A DNA stretch of 64,000 bases from Candidatus Dietzia intestinipullorum (GCA_019119635.1 DWWP01000019.1:124001-188000), one strand, 5' to 3'; shown: positions 8,718-19,164, counted from the stretch's first letter. Translations and numbers: made by a program. The notes: generated from the sequence alone by a model not told the origin.

Positions 8718-9158
8718 ATGGCGGAACCCGCGCTCCGTCGTGCCTCCCTGCAACGTTCCTCTCGGCAGTTGCTCTTCTTCGTCCTCTCCGGGTGCATCGC
8801 CGCCGTGGTCGACTATGGCGCATACCGACTCCTCCTGGCCGCCGACGTCGAGCCTTCCCTGGCTCGGGCCGGAAGCTACATCGCCGGCAGCACCACCGCC
8901 TTCCTCCTCAATCGGAGATGGGCCTTCGACGGTGACGGGAGCCGCTCCGAGGCGCTACGGGGGGCCGTCACCTACCTCGTCGTGTTCGGCGTGATCGTGG
9001 GGTCGAACTGGGCGTTCCTGGGCGCCTTCGGCAGCTGGTCCGGAGCCGTGTTCTGGGCGTGGTTCCTGTCGCAGGGGATCGGAACCTCGCTCAACTTCCT
9101 GCTGCAGAAGTTGTTCGTCTTCCGTGCGATAAGCGCAAACCCGGCTCGACGGGGGTAG
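8718..9158 (+). CDS. GtrA-family membrane protein
   Basis: Protein of 146 residues with four predicted membrane helices, beginning near residues 18, 50, 85 and 110, matching the GtrA family. Characteristic elements are the early FVLSGCIAAVVDYGAYRLL helix, then NRRWAF, and a final FLLQKLFVF stretch. GtrA proteins are thought to help move lipid-linked sugars across the membrane, including in arabinogalactan synthesis in mycobacteria. AGGGAGG precedes the ATG. It stands alone between the lipase and a MarR gene. Confidence 0.85.
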   Translation: MAEPALRRASLQRSSRQLLFFVLSGCIAAVVDYGAYRLLLAADVEPSLARAGSYIAGSTTAFLLNRRWAFDGDGSRSEALRGAVTYLVVFGVIVGSNWAFLGAFGSWSGAVFWAWFLSQGIGTSLNFLLQKLFVFRAISANPARRG

Positions 9159-9161
9159 CCC

Positions 9162-9187
9162 GCAACCCGGTTGCGCAACCCGGTTGT
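9162..9187. promoter_or_regulatory. Tandem 13-mer, likely MarR operator
   Basis: Two copies of GCAACCCGGTTGC lie head to tail (second copy ends in T). Each contains the palindrome CAACC-C-GGTTG. They end 12 bases before the marR start and begin just after the GtrA stop. Two adjacent palindromes in front of a MarR gene suggest autoregulation by two dimers. Confidence 0.6.
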
Positions 9188-9199
9188 ACATTTGGCCGG

Positions 9200-9667
9200 G
9201 TGACCGACTCGACCACCCCCGCTCCGAGCGAGCCGCCCGACGCGCACGAGGCCACCGCCCTGGCCGCCGACCTCCGCGAGGCGCTCCGCCCGCTGTGGCG
9301 CCAGCTCAACGCGCACCGCACGCTGTCCATGGGCAAGGTCGGCATCCTCTCGCGACTCGACCGGCGCGGGGCGATGACCGCCACCGACCTGGCCGCCCTC
9401 GAGAGGATCAGCCACCAGGCGGTCGCCAACGCCGTACGCGAGCTCGAGGAGATGGGCCTGGTCTCGCGCAGCCCGGATCCCGACGACCGCCGCCGGGCCC
9501 TCGTCACCCTCACCGATGCGGGCCGCGACCGCCTGGCCGCCGAGCGTGACGCCGGCCAGGACTGGCTGGCACGTGCGGTCGCCACCGAACTCGACGACGC
9601 CCAGCGCGCCGCCCTGGCCACCGCCGTCCCCCTCCTCCTACGCCTGGACGTGGAGGACCGACGGTGA
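9200..9667 (+). CDS. MarR-family transcriptional regulator
   Basis: Protein of 155 residues from the GTG at 9200. It has the winged helix-turn-helix of MarR proteins: recognition region TDLAALERISHQAVANAVRE and the wing DPDDRRRALVTLTDAGR with its conserved Asp-Arg. It overlaps the following MFS gene by four bases (GTGA), so it most likely controls that transporter in response to a small molecule. Two tandem palindromes directly upstream are candidate operators. The longer frame starting at 9059 overlaps the GtrA gene and is not used. Confidence 0.88.
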   Translation: MTDSTTPAPSEPPDAHEATALAADLREALRPLWRQLNAHRTLSMGKVGILSRLDRRGAMTATDLAALERISHQAVANAVRELEEMGLVSRSPDPDDRRRALVTLTDAGRDRLAAERDAGQDWLARAVATELDDAQRAALATAVPLLLRLDVEDRR

Positions 9668-11094
9668 CCTCGACGACCCCGATCGATCGCGCGCCCGCAC
9701 CCCGGTGGTTCCTCCAGGCCCTGGTCTACGCCGCGCTGACCAGCTCCATCGTCAGTTCGCTGGGCATGCTGCTGGTCCCCTCGGTGGCCGCCGAGTTCGA
9801 CATCACCGTGAGCACCGCCCAGTGGATGCTCACCGTGAACCTCCTCGTGGGCGCGGTCGCCACGCCCATCATGGGAAGGCTCGCCGACGGCCCACACACC
9901 CGGCGACTCCTGCTCTCCTCGCTGAGCGTCATCTTTGTCGGATCGATCATCGCGACCCTCGCCCCGAACTTCACCGTGTTCCTCCTCGGCCGCGCGCTGC
10001 AGGGACTGCTCTACGGCACGGTCCCGATCTCCATCGCCCTGGCCCGGCGGCACCTGAGCTACGTCGCATCCCAGCCCGCGATCTCCACGCTGTCGGTGAC
10101 GGTGTCCATCGGCATGGGCCTGGGATACCCGCTCACGGGCGTGCTCGCCGCGCTGTTCGATCACCGTGCCGCCTTCGCCTTTGCCGCCCTGTTCGTGGTG
10201 ACCGCCGCCGTCGGCGTGTGGCGCTTCGTCCCCGGCGGGCCCGACCCGCTCGCCCCGCGCACCCCCTTCGACCTGCCCGGCGCCGCCACCCTCGGCCTGG
10301 GGCTGGCCGCGCTGCTGCTGTGGGTGACCGAGGCGCAGGGCTGGGGCTGGACCTCCGGCCGGACACTGGGCACGCTCACGGTGGCCGTGGTCTCGCTCCT
10401 GGCGTGGGGCACCCTCGGGGTACGCCGTCGGCACCCGCTGATCAACCTGCGCGTGGTGCGTCGCCCCGAGGTCCTGCTGGCCAACGCCACCGCGATCGGC
10501 CTGGGCACCGCGATGTACATCGGACTTTCCATCGCGAGCCTGGTCTCCCAGGCCCCGGTGGGGACCGGCTACGGCCTGGAGGTCCAGCTCATGTGGGCCG
10601 GATTCCTCATGGCGCCGCTGTCGGTGGGCAGCCTCGTGGCCAACCGGACCGTCCGCGCACTCTCCGACCGTCTCGACATGGCGGTCTTCCTCCCGATCGG
10701 CGCCGCGGTGATGACCATCGCCTCGGTGCTGCTGTGGCTGGCCCACGGCTCGGTCTGGACGCTGGGCGTGGGGATGTTCCTGTTCGGCGTCGGCATCGGC
10801 ACCGGTTACGCGGCCATGCCCGCGCTCATCGCCCGCAGTGTGGCGGTGGACCAGCTCGGCAGCGCGGTCAGCTTCAACCAGGTCCTCCGCACGGTCGGCG
10901 GGGCGATCGGCGCCGCGCTGTCCGCCGCCGTACTGGCCGCGCACCCGTCCGGCGACTCGTTCTCCACCGACGCCGGCATCACCGGGGCGTTCGGTGTGGG
11001 CGTGATCTGCTGCGCCGCGGTGATGGTGGCGCTGGTCCTCAACGCGCTCCGGGGGCGACAGCGCCGGGTCAGCACCCCCGCGCCGGAAGCCTGA
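9664..11094 (+). CDS. MFS efflux transporter
   Basis: Protein of 476 residues, almost entirely hydrophobic. An early MGRLADGPHTRR loop corresponds to the MFS motif between helices 2 and 3, and an RALQGLLYG stretch follows in helix 4, as in drug-proton antiporters. It starts at a GTG overlapping the marR stop and forms a two-gene unit with it, a common design for drug or toxic-metabolite export. The substrate cannot be told. A GC-rich inverted repeat (CCGGGCCCGCCGG copies at 11099-11137) follows the stop. Confidence 0.88.
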   Translation: MTSTTPIDRAPAPRWFLQALVYAALTSSIVSSLGMLLVPSVAAEFDITVSTAQWMLTVNLLVGAVATPIMGRLADGPHTRRLLLSSLSVIFVGSIIATLAPNFTVFLLGRALQGLLYGTVPISIALARRHLSYVASQPAISTLSVTVSIGMGLGYPLTGVLAALFDHRAAFAFAALFVVTAAVGVWRFVPGGPDPLAPRTPFDLPGAATLGLGLAALLLWVTEAQGWGWTSGRTLGTLTVAVVSLLAWGTLGVRRRHPLINLRVVRRPEVLLANATAIGLGTAMYIGLSIASLVSQAPVGTGYGLEVQLMWAGFLMAPLSVGSLVANRTVRALSDRLDMAVFLPIGAAVMTIASVLLWLAHGSVWTLGVGMFLFGVGIGTGYAAMPALIARSVAVDQLGSAVSFNQVLRTVGGAIGAALSAAVLAAHPSGDSFSTDAGITGAFGVGVICCAAVMVALVLNALRGRQRRVSTPAPEA

Positions 11095-11156
11095 TCCACC
11101 GGGCCCGCCGGCGTCAGCGCGCCACCGGGCCCGCCGGCCGTACGCACCTCGATTCT

Positions 11157-11228
11157 GGTCGTGGCTGCTGCGGTGGAATCGCGCTCCCCGCCGCAGCAGG
11201 CACGACAAAGTTCGCGGTAGCCACGACC
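11157..11228 (-). repeat. Three-box intergenic repeat, copy A
   Basis: Lies between converging genes. Arm 11158-11176 can pair with 11188-11206 (17 of 19 bases), while its outer ten bases GGTCGTGGCT (11157-11166) can instead pair perfectly with AGCCACGACC at 11219-11228. Read on the minus strand, the layout, flanks and 21-base box spacing match the element at 58981-59051. It may serve as a terminator, but it is also a dispersed repeat. Confidence 0.6.
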
Positions 11229-11273
11229 ATTTCCGCGGGAGCGGGTCAGCGCGGCGGGAAGAGCGCCCCTGAC

Positions 11274-12629
11274 TCACCAGCTCAGCGCCCCCGGGCGGGC
11301 GTCAGCGAGGATCTCCTCGCGGTCGTCGGCTATGAGAAAACCCTCCGCGATGAGCCGGTCCGTGGCCTCGCGATACGCCGCCACGTACTCCTCGCGGCCG
11401 GACCACCGGGCCCTCAGCTCCTCCTGCGGCACCTCCTCCGTCCGGCCGAGGAGCATGCACATCGGCGGGGCGTCCGGGCGCGGCGTGCCGACCAGCCGCT
11501 CTGCGGGCGCCTCGACGGCCGGGGTGCGCACGCCGCCCCTGCCGTTGCCCAGGTCGCCGCGCACCACCTCGTCGTCGACCTCTATCGGGTCGGCGGACGG
11601 CGGTCGCGGCCCGCCCCGCGCCCACGCGACCAGGTGGCGCAGCCCGGCCCGCAGGACGAACACCTGCTGACCACTGTTGACGGGCACGCCGCAGTCCACG
11701 AACTGCACGAACCCGCCCAGCTGGAACGCGTCCGCATGCGCCTGTCCGGCGATCTCCCACGACACGAGGTGGTCGGTGTCCGGCTGGCGGCAGCGCACCG
11801 CGTGGAGCGGGGCGCCGAGGTCGCCTTCCGCCTGCACCACCAGCACCGGCGTGGCGAGGTCGTCGCGCAGTCGGACCGGGGGCGCGGTGCGCGCGTCGTC
11901 GATGTCGGCAGCGCGGCCGCGGTCGTCAAAGGACAGGCTGCCGGCGCCCCGACTGTGCAGGAGGAAGGCGTCGAACACCCCGGCCAGCGAGTGCACGCCG
12001 TTGACGTAGGAGGTGAGCGCGAACGCCGACTGCGACTCCCCCACCGCGATCACCGTGGCCGGGCGCAGGTCGCCGAGCGGGCCCCCGGCGTCCGGGTCGC
12101 GCGCGCCCCGGCCGACCTGCGTGAGGATGTCGTAGGCATAGGCGTCACCCGGGTGGTGCAGCCCGCCGTAGCGTCGCCTGCGCTGGGACCGCAGGCCTGC
12201 GGCCTGACCACCCATACTCACCGCGGCCTCCCCGCCCTCCACCGCGATGTACTGCGCGGACAGTCCGATCCAGACGTGCCCGGCGCGGAGGATCTCCTCG
12301 GCGAGATACGTGAGATCCGGTGCCGCGTCCTGGCCTCCACTGACGTTGAGCCACTCCACCAGCACCACGCCGCTGAACGCCTCCGGGTCGGCCGGGCGGT
12401 GCACCAGGACGCGGGTGGCGAAGGGGGCGGTATCGGCCTCGGCGAGCGTGATCCGGCCACTTTCGGGAATCTCCTCCTCGACCGAGTAAGACACCGCCTC
12501 GCCCGCCACGGCCCATTCCGAGGTCTCGTACCCGGCGGCCGCGAAGTCCGGCGCCGGCCGCCCGGACATGGGGAAGACGGGCTTTCCCTCGGTGAGCTCG
12601 GTGAACGTCGCTGTCGGGATGCGCTGCAT
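11274..12629 (-). CDS. Alpha/beta-hydrolase-domain protein, cytoplasmic
   Basis: Protein of 451 residues with no signal peptide. It resembles the large actinobacterial 'alpha/beta hydrolase domain' proteins that contain VLVEWLNVSGG and a nucleophile elbow GESQSA (residues about 217-222) in the classical GxSxS form. A histidine-containing segment, AGQAHADAFQLG, may supply the catalytic His. The substrate is unknown; ester or amide hydrolysis is likely. It ends beside repeat copy A and converges with the MFS gene. Downstream of its start lies the separate LppP-like gene on the same strand. Confidence 0.72.
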   Translation of the reverse strand: MQRIPTATFTELTEGKPVFPMSGRPAPDFAAAGYETSEWAVAGEAVSYSVEEEIPESGRITLAEADTAPFATRVLVHRPADPEAFSGVVLVEWLNVSGGQDAAPDLTYLAEEILRAGHVWIGLSAQYIAVEGGEAAVSMGGQAAGLRSQRRRRYGGLHHPGDAYAYDILTQVGRGARDPDAGGPLGDLRPATVIAVGESQSAFALTSYVNGVHSLAGVFDAFLLHSRGAGSLSFDDRGRAADIDDARTAPPVRLRDDLATPVLVVQAEGDLGAPLHAVRCRQPDTDHLVSWEIAGQAHADAFQLGGFVQFVDCGVPVNSGQQVFVLRAGLRHLVAWARGGPRPPSADPIEVDDEVVRGDLGNGRGGVRTPAVEAPAERLVGTPRPDAPPMCMLLGRTEEVPQEELRARWSGREEYVAAYREATDRLIAEGFLIADDREEILADARPGALSW

Positions 12630-12672
12630 GCCCCGAGTCTGCCCGCCGCGGCGCGGCTGCGCGGGGGCCCGG

Positions 12673-13173
12673 TCAGATGTCGATGCCCGGGGGCAGCGGC
12701 CCGATCGGCATCGCGTCGCCGTCGCCCGCGAACGGGTTCCACGCGTACACGGTGGTCGCGAAGGTGGCGTCGGCGTGGGCGGCGTCCTCCGGCAACGGCT
12801 CCTGGAACCTCAGCGCCACATGGAAGTCACTGTGGCCGCCCAGGAGCACGCGTACGTCGTCGGCGGGCTGCGTGGCCACCTGCTCGCCGTGGTGATACAG
12901 CAGCACCTTGGTGGGCGAGGAGGCGGTCCCGCCCTCGGTCTCGAGGAACAGGTACCCCAGGTTGCCGCAGAGGTTGCCGGTCTCGCCGACGGTCCAGCCG
13001 ACGCCCTCGAAGGGGCCGGGGGTCTCCTCGGCGACCCGCTGGGTGTCGACCTCGCACCCGGCGGGCGGCCCGGTCAGCGAGCTGGTGTCGACAGCGGAGG
13101 CCGCCGGGGCGACGGCGCCCATCAGCCCTGCCGCGAGCGCCGCGGCGGTGAGTGTTCTGGTGGTGCCGGGCAT
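12673..13173 (-). CDS. Secreted LppP/LprE-like protein
   Basis: Protein of 166 residues. I start at the ATG at 13173, since GGAGAGG lies nine bases upstream and a clean signal peptide follows (MPGTTRTLTAAALAAGLMG, cleavage near ASA-VDT). The mature part has two cysteines (PAGCEVD and GNLCGNL) and TKVLLYHHGEQVATQPADD, reminiscent of the LppP/LprE mycobacterial lipoprotein family. There is no lipobox, so it should be released or wall-associated. Function unknown. It diverges from the thioesterase gene. Confidence 0.6.
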   Translation of the reverse strand: MPGTTRTLTAAALAAGLMGAVAPAASAVDTSSLTGPPAGCEVDTQRVAEETPGPFEGVGWTVGETGNLCGNLGYLFLETEGGTASSPTKVLLYHHGEQVATQPADDVRVLLGGHSDFHVALRFQEPLPEDAAHADATFATTVYAWNPFAGDGDAMPIGPLPPGIDI

Positions 13174-13366
13174 GATGATCGACCTCTCCGTGATCTCGTC
13201 TCTGACCCGATTCGTATGACCCACTTCACGTTATTCCCCCCGCACCTGCGAGATCAATGGTCCAGCACCACAGCAGTTCTGCTTTTCGCGCAGGTCCGCC
13301 TGGGTACGGTGGGCCTCGACGGCGGCCGCCCCCGGCCGCCTCCCGGACGGACACCATGGAGGACCC

Positions 13367-14191
13367 GTGAGCTCGCAGGACAGCCCGCTGCACCCGATCG
13401 ACGACGCCGTGGCCCTGGAGCCCGCCGGCGACGGCCGCGTCCGGGGGCGCACCGTGGACGCCTGGGCCAACATGGTGGGCCCGTTCGGCGGGACGACGGC
13501 CGCGACGATGCTCCAGGCCGTCCTGCAGCATCCCGACCGCCTGGGGGACCCGCTGTCCCTCACGGTGAACTTCGCGGGCCCGGTGGCGTACGGCGGGTTC
13601 GACATCGCCGTCCGGCCGGTCCGCACCAACAGGTCCAGCCAGCATTGGTCACTGGAGATGACCCAGGACGATCAGGTGGTCACCACCGCCACCGTCGTCA
13701 CCGGAAAGCGCCGCGAGACGTGGTCGGACACGGAGGCCCACCTCCCGGACGTCCCGGCACCCGAGGACCTCGAGACCTCGGAGGACTTCCGCGGGGTCAA
13801 GTGGGTGGAGAACTACGACATCCGGTTTGTCGAGGGGGCCGTGCCGGACCAGAGCAGCGAGGAGGGCGCGGCGGAGTCGACGACGACGATGTGGGTCCGC
13901 GACCTGCCTGACCGGCCGTTGGACCACGTCTCCCTCACCGCCCTCTGCGACACGTTCTTCCCGCGCTCGTTCCTGCGCGTCGGGCGCGCGATCCCGGCGG
14001 GCACGGTCACACTCTCGATCTACTTCCTCGCCACCGCCGAGGAGATCGCCGCCCAGGGCGCCGGCTTCCTCCTGGGCAGGGACCACGCGCACCGCTTCCA
14101 CGGCAACTACCACGACGCGACCGCGCGGATGTGGGGCCGCGACGGCACCCTGCTCGCGATGAGCCACCAGCTCGCGTACTTCAAGGCATAG
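13367..14191 (+). CDS. Acyl-CoA thioesterase-like protein (double hotdog)
   Basis: Protein of 274 residues resembling TesB-like/4HBT_3 acyl-CoA thioesterases: VGPFGGTTAATML near residue 37 is the first hotdog helix, SLTVNFAGPV the following strand, and a second hotdog (SIYFLATAEEI, HRFHGNYHD) fills the C-terminal half. These enzymes release fatty acids from CoA. The GTG start has GGAGGACCC in front. It lies 14 bases upstream of an acyl-CoA dehydrogenase gene and is probably co-transcribed. Between 13239 and 13300 is an imperfect inverted repeat that may be regulatory. Confidence 0.8.
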   Translation: MSSQDSPLHPIDDAVALEPAGDGRVRGRTVDAWANMVGPFGGTTAATMLQAVLQHPDRLGDPLSLTVNFAGPVAYGGFDIAVRPVRTNRSSQHWSLEMTQDDQVVTTATVVTGKRRETWSDTEAHLPDVPAPEDLETSEDFRGVKWVENYDIRFVEGAVPDQSSEEGAAESTTTMWVRDLPDRPLDHVSLTALCDTFFPRSFLRVGRAIPAGTVTLSIYFLATAEEIAAQGAGFLLGRDHAHRFHGNYHDATARMWGRDGTLLAMSHQLAYFKA

Positions 14192-14205
14192 GAGAAGGGC
14201 ACAGC

Positions 14206-15858
14206 ATGACCCTCACGCCAGACCAGGCGACCACCGCCGCCACCACCACGCACGAGGTCCTCAACCAGGCGCCTCCACGCGTGGACCTGGACGAGTACGG
14301 CCTGAACGCCGCACTCCGCGAGGCCGTCGGCGTCTTCGCGCCCGCGGCGGACACCGAGCGCCTGCACCGGATCGGCCGCCACGTGGGCACCGCCGGATAC
14401 CAGCGCGACGCGGAACTGGCCAACGTCCACCCACCCGAGCACCACGGCCACGACCGGTGGGGCCACCGCGTGGACGAGATCGAGTTCCACCCGTCCTACC
14501 ACCGGATCATGGAGTACTCGGTGGAGCACGGCCTGCACACCGGCGCGTGGGCGAACCCCGGGCCGGGCGCGAACGCCGAGCGCGCCGCCGGGTTCATGCT
14601 GGTCTCTCAGATCGAGGCGGGCCACGCGTGCCCGCTGTCCATGACGCACGCCGTCGTGCCGTCACTGCGGCTCAGTCCCGACCTGGCCGCCGAGTGGGAG
14701 CCCGCGCTGCTGTCCACCACCTACGATCCCGAGCTGCGCGACCCCGCCACCAAGCCGGGCGTGCTTTTCGGCATGGCCATGACCGAGAAGCAGGGCGGCT
14801 CCGACGTGCGGGCCAACACCACCACCGCCGAGCCCGCCGGCGACGGCACCCACGTGCTGCGCGGGCACAAGTGGTTCTGCTCCGCCCCGCAGTCCGACGC
14901 CTTCCTCGTGCTGGCGCAGGCGCCCGAGGGGCTGAGCTGCTTCCTCGTCCCGCGCGTCCTGCCCGGCGGGGGCCGCAACCCGTTCCTCGTGCAGCGCCTC
15001 AAGGACAAGCTGGGCAACAGGTCCAACGCCTCGTCAGAAGTCGAGTTCGACGGCACCGTCGGCCGCATGGTCGGCGAGCCCGGCCGCGGGGTGCGCACCA
15101 TCATCGAGATGGTAGGCCGCACGCGGCTGGACTGCGTCCTGGGCGCGACCGCGGGCATGCGGCAGGGCGTGGCCGAGGCGGCCTGGCACGTCCGCCACCG
15201 GGCCGCGTTCGGCGCGACACTGGTGGACCAGCCGGCCATGGCGGCCGTCCTCGCCGATCTGCAGCTCGAGGCCGAGGCCGCCACCTGGATGTCGCTGCGT
15301 CTGGCGTCGGCCTACGACGACGAGGAGCTCGCGCCGTATCGCCGCCTCGCCACGGCCGTGGCCAAGTACTGGGTGTGCAAGCGCGGACCGCACCACGCGT
15401 ACGAGTCGCTCGAATGCCTGGGCGGCAACGGCTACACCGAGGACTTCCCCCTGGCCCGCCGCTACCGGGAGCAGCCGGTCCTGGCCGTGTGGGAGGGCTC
15501 GGGCAACGTGATCGCGCTCGATGTGCTGCGGGCGATGGCGCGCGAGCCGGAGTCGGTGACCGCGTTCGACGCCGAGCTCGCCGCGCAGCTCGGCAAGAAC
15601 GAAGTGTTCGACCGCCACGTGGAGCGGGTGCGGGAGCTGATCGGCCGCGCCGCCGCCGACCCGGCGGCCGCCCCCGCGATCGCCCGTCGCCAGGTGGAGG
15701 CCATGGCACTCGGCCTGCAGGGCGCCGTCCTCCTCGGGCACGCCCCGGCGCCGGTGGCCGAGGCGTTCTGCCTGGCCAGGCTCGGCGACGACCGCTCGGC
15801 CGAGTACGGCGCGCTGCCGGACGGGGTGGACGTCGACGCGCTGGTCGCCCGGGCCTGA
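14206..15858 (+). CDS. AidB-like acyl-CoA dehydrogenase
   Basis: Protein of 550 residues, longer than ordinary acyl-CoA dehydrogenases (about 380) and in the size range of AidB. TEKQGGSDVRANTT and HKWFCSAPQSDAFLVLAQ closely follow the AidB pattern; GGNGYTEDFPLAR and WEGSGNVIALDVLRA form the FAD/substrate part. AidB protects DNA against alkylation in E. coli and has weak isovaleryl-CoA dehydrogenase activity; in this lipid-rich neighbourhood a role on branched or unusual acyl-CoA is just as likely. ATG at 14206 has AGGAGAAGG before it. Confidence 0.85.
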   Translation: MTLTPDQATTAATTTHEVLNQAPPRVDLDEYGLNAALREAVGVFAPAADTERLHRIGRHVGTAGYQRDAELANVHPPEHHGHDRWGHRVDEIEFHPSYHRIMEYSVEHGLHTGAWANPGPGANAERAAGFMLVSQIEAGHACPLSMTHAVVPSLRLSPDLAAEWEPALLSTTYDPELRDPATKPGVLFGMAMTEKQGGSDVRANTTTAEPAGDGTHVLRGHKWFCSAPQSDAFLVLAQAPEGLSCFLVPRVLPGGGRNPFLVQRLKDKLGNRSNASSEVEFDGTVGRMVGEPGRGVRTIIEMVGRTRLDCVLGATAGMRQGVAEAAWHVRHRAAFGATLVDQPAMAAVLADLQLEAEAATWMSLRLASAYDDEELAPYRRLATAVAKYWVCKRGPHHAYESLECLGGNGYTEDFPLARRYREQPVLAVWEGSGNVIALDVLRAMAREPESVTAFDAELAAQLGKNEVFDRHVERVRELIGRAAADPAAAPAIARRQVEAMALGLQGAVLLGHAPAPVAEAFCLARLGDDRSAEYGALPDGVDVDALVARA

Positions 15859-15916
15859 GTCCTTCGGGCGCGCGGGCACACTTCGATACCGATAGTGTCG
15901 AAAGTGCTTGACAGAC

Positions 15917-15932
15917 TGTGGCGTCCGTCACA
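15917..15932. promoter_or_regulatory. GlxR/Crp-like site before the P450 gene
   Basis: TGTG-gcgtccgt-CACA has the exact TGTG-N8-CACA spacing of Crp/GlxR sites. It follows a -35-like TTGACA (15908-15913) and lies 30 bases before the P450 ATG, so binding there would more likely repress than activate. An imperfect inverted repeat (CACTTCGATAC...GTGTCGAAAGTG) precedes it at 15880-15906. Confidence 0.5.
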
Positions 15933-15962
15933 GACTGAGGGCACCCGACACGAAGGTGCCGA

Positions 15963-17336
15963 ATGTCCACCCCTCATGCCGCCCCTCACAACCACCTCTA
16001 CCGTCCCGCCCCGGCGCCACGGCGCTCCCGATTGCCGCTGGTCGGCGGCACGCTCGAATACGTCCACGACCCGCTCGCGACCATGGCCCGCCGCTACCGC
16101 GACCACGGGCCCGTCTCGGAGCTGAGCCTGCTCGGCCGGCCGTGGACCGCGCTGATGGGCCCGGACGCGTGCCAGATCGCGCTACAGAACAAGGACAAGG
16201 CGTTTGCCAACGAGCCCGGCTGGGGATACCTGGTGGGGCCGTTCTTCGACCGCGGTCTCATGCTGCTGGACTTCGCCGAGCACCACCACTACCGCCACAT
16301 CATGCAGGAGGCCTTCACCCGCGACCGTCTGGAGGGCTACACGCGCACGCTGGCGCCTCTGGTCGAGAGCGGGATCTCGGGATGGACGCCCGGTGCCGGC
16401 TTCCGCGTCCACCCCGCCCTCAAGTCCCACACGCTCGACCTGGCCACCGAGGTGTTCATGGGCGGCTCCGAGTACGCCGCCCCGGGCGAGCTGGACCGCG
16501 TCAACACGGCGTTCGTGGACTGCGTTCAGGCCGCCAACGGCTGGGTACGCTCCACCGCGCCGCTGCCGATGACCAAATGGGGGCGGGCGACACGGGGTCG
16601 TCGTCTCCTCGAGGATTTCCTACGCCGTCACCTCGCCGCGCGCCGGGCCCGGCCCGGCGAGGACCTGTTCTCCGCCCTGTGCCAGGTGGCCGACAGCTCC
16701 GGTGGGATCGACGACGACGACATCATCAACCAGATGATCTTCCTGCTGATGGCCGCCCATGACACCACCACCAGCACGGTCTCGTCGATGGTCTACGAGC
16801 TCGGGAAGGACCCGGTCTGGCAGGAACGATGCCGACGCGAGTGCCTCGAGCTGGGGCCGCAGCCGACCATGGCCGACCTCGACACGCTCACGGACGTGGA
16901 CCTGGTGATGCGGGAGACGCTGCGCCTGCACCCGCCCGTCCCGGTGCTGGCCCGCCAGGCCGTCAAGGACACCGAGGTGCTGGGGGTGCACATCCCGGCC
17001 GGTCGACTCACCGCGGTGATGCCCCTGTACTCGCACTACATGCCGGAGTACTGGACCCGCCCGACACTGTTCGACCCCGAGCGCTTCTCAGCGGAGCGTC
17101 GCGAGGACAAGTCGCACCGGTTCGCGTGGGAGCCGTTCGGCGGTGGGGTACACAAGTGCCTGGGCATGATCTTCGCGGGCCTGGAGACCAAGCTCGTGAT
17201 CAGCGCACTCCTGCGGCACTTCGAGTGGTCCGTCCCCCGGGACTACGTGCCGCCGATGCGCAATGAGTCGCTGCCGTTCCCCGACGACGGCCTTCCGGTC
17301 TCGCTCCGCCCACTGGACCGCGTACGCGCCACATGA
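15963..17336 (+). CDS. Cytochrome P450, CYP136-like
   Basis: Protein of 457 residues. Heme-binding loop FGGGVHKCLG with the proximal Cys at 399, I-helix AAHDTTTS at 264-270, and the K-helix ETLR at 318-321. The segment GPFFDRGLMLLDF followed by HIMQEAFTRDRL is very close, from memory, to mycobacterial CYP136, which also carries GGGVHKC(I/L)GM. It has no membrane anchor. Substrate unknown; a sterol-like or lipid substrate is plausible since the group is distantly CYP51-like. It needs a ferredoxin and reductase; none is adjacent, but an FprB-type gene is at 57345. Confidence 0.88.
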   Translation: MSTPHAAPHNHLYRPAPAPRRSRLPLVGGTLEYVHDPLATMARRYRDHGPVSELSLLGRPWTALMGPDACQIALQNKDKAFANEPGWGYLVGPFFDRGLMLLDFAEHHHYRHIMQEAFTRDRLEGYTRTLAPLVESGISGWTPGAGFRVHPALKSHTLDLATEVFMGGSEYAAPGELDRVNTAFVDCVQAANGWVRSTAPLPMTKWGRATRGRRLLEDFLRRHLAARRARPGEDLFSALCQVADSSGGIDDDDIINQMIFLLMAAHDTTTSTVSSMVYELGKDPVWQERCRRECLELGPQPTMADLDTLTDVDLVMRETLRLHPPVPVLARQAVKDTEVLGVHIPAGRLTAVMPLYSHYMPEYWTRPTLFDPERFSAERREDKSHRFAWEPFGGGVHKCLGMIFAGLETKLVISALLRHFEWSVPRDYVPPMRNESLPFPDDGLPVSLRPLDRVRAT

Positions 17337-17410
17337 GCGGGCAGCGCGCGTCGTGGTGCGGCGTGCGCGTGGCGCGGTGCGCCGGGGACAGCAGCTCGAC
17401 CCTGAAATGG

Positions 17411-17461
17411 CTCTGAGCTGGGATGCCCTGGTGGATAGCCGCAGGGCACCCCAGGTCAGAG
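17411..17461. terminator. Bidirectional hairpin between P450 and acyl-CoA ligase genes
   Basis: Arm 17411-17430 (starting CTCTGAGCTG) pairs with 17442-17461 at 18 of 20 positions around an 11-base loop. It lies between two converging genes, so it can end both transcripts. Flanks GAAATGG (17404) and TCGAGG (17469) resemble those of repeat copy A. Confidence 0.7.
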
Positions 17462-17475
17462 CGTTGCGTCGAGGC

Positions 17476-19110
<1,635 letters not shown>

Positions 19111-19164
19111 TGCGGGGCTCCTCTTGTCCGGGCTGTGAGTGGCGGTGATCACCGTGGTCCAACA

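Noticed and set aside
13239-13300. Imperfect inverted repeat with AATGGTC as another copy of the three-box repeat
   Set aside because: The box spacing and inverse box are absent; only a short AATGGTC match.
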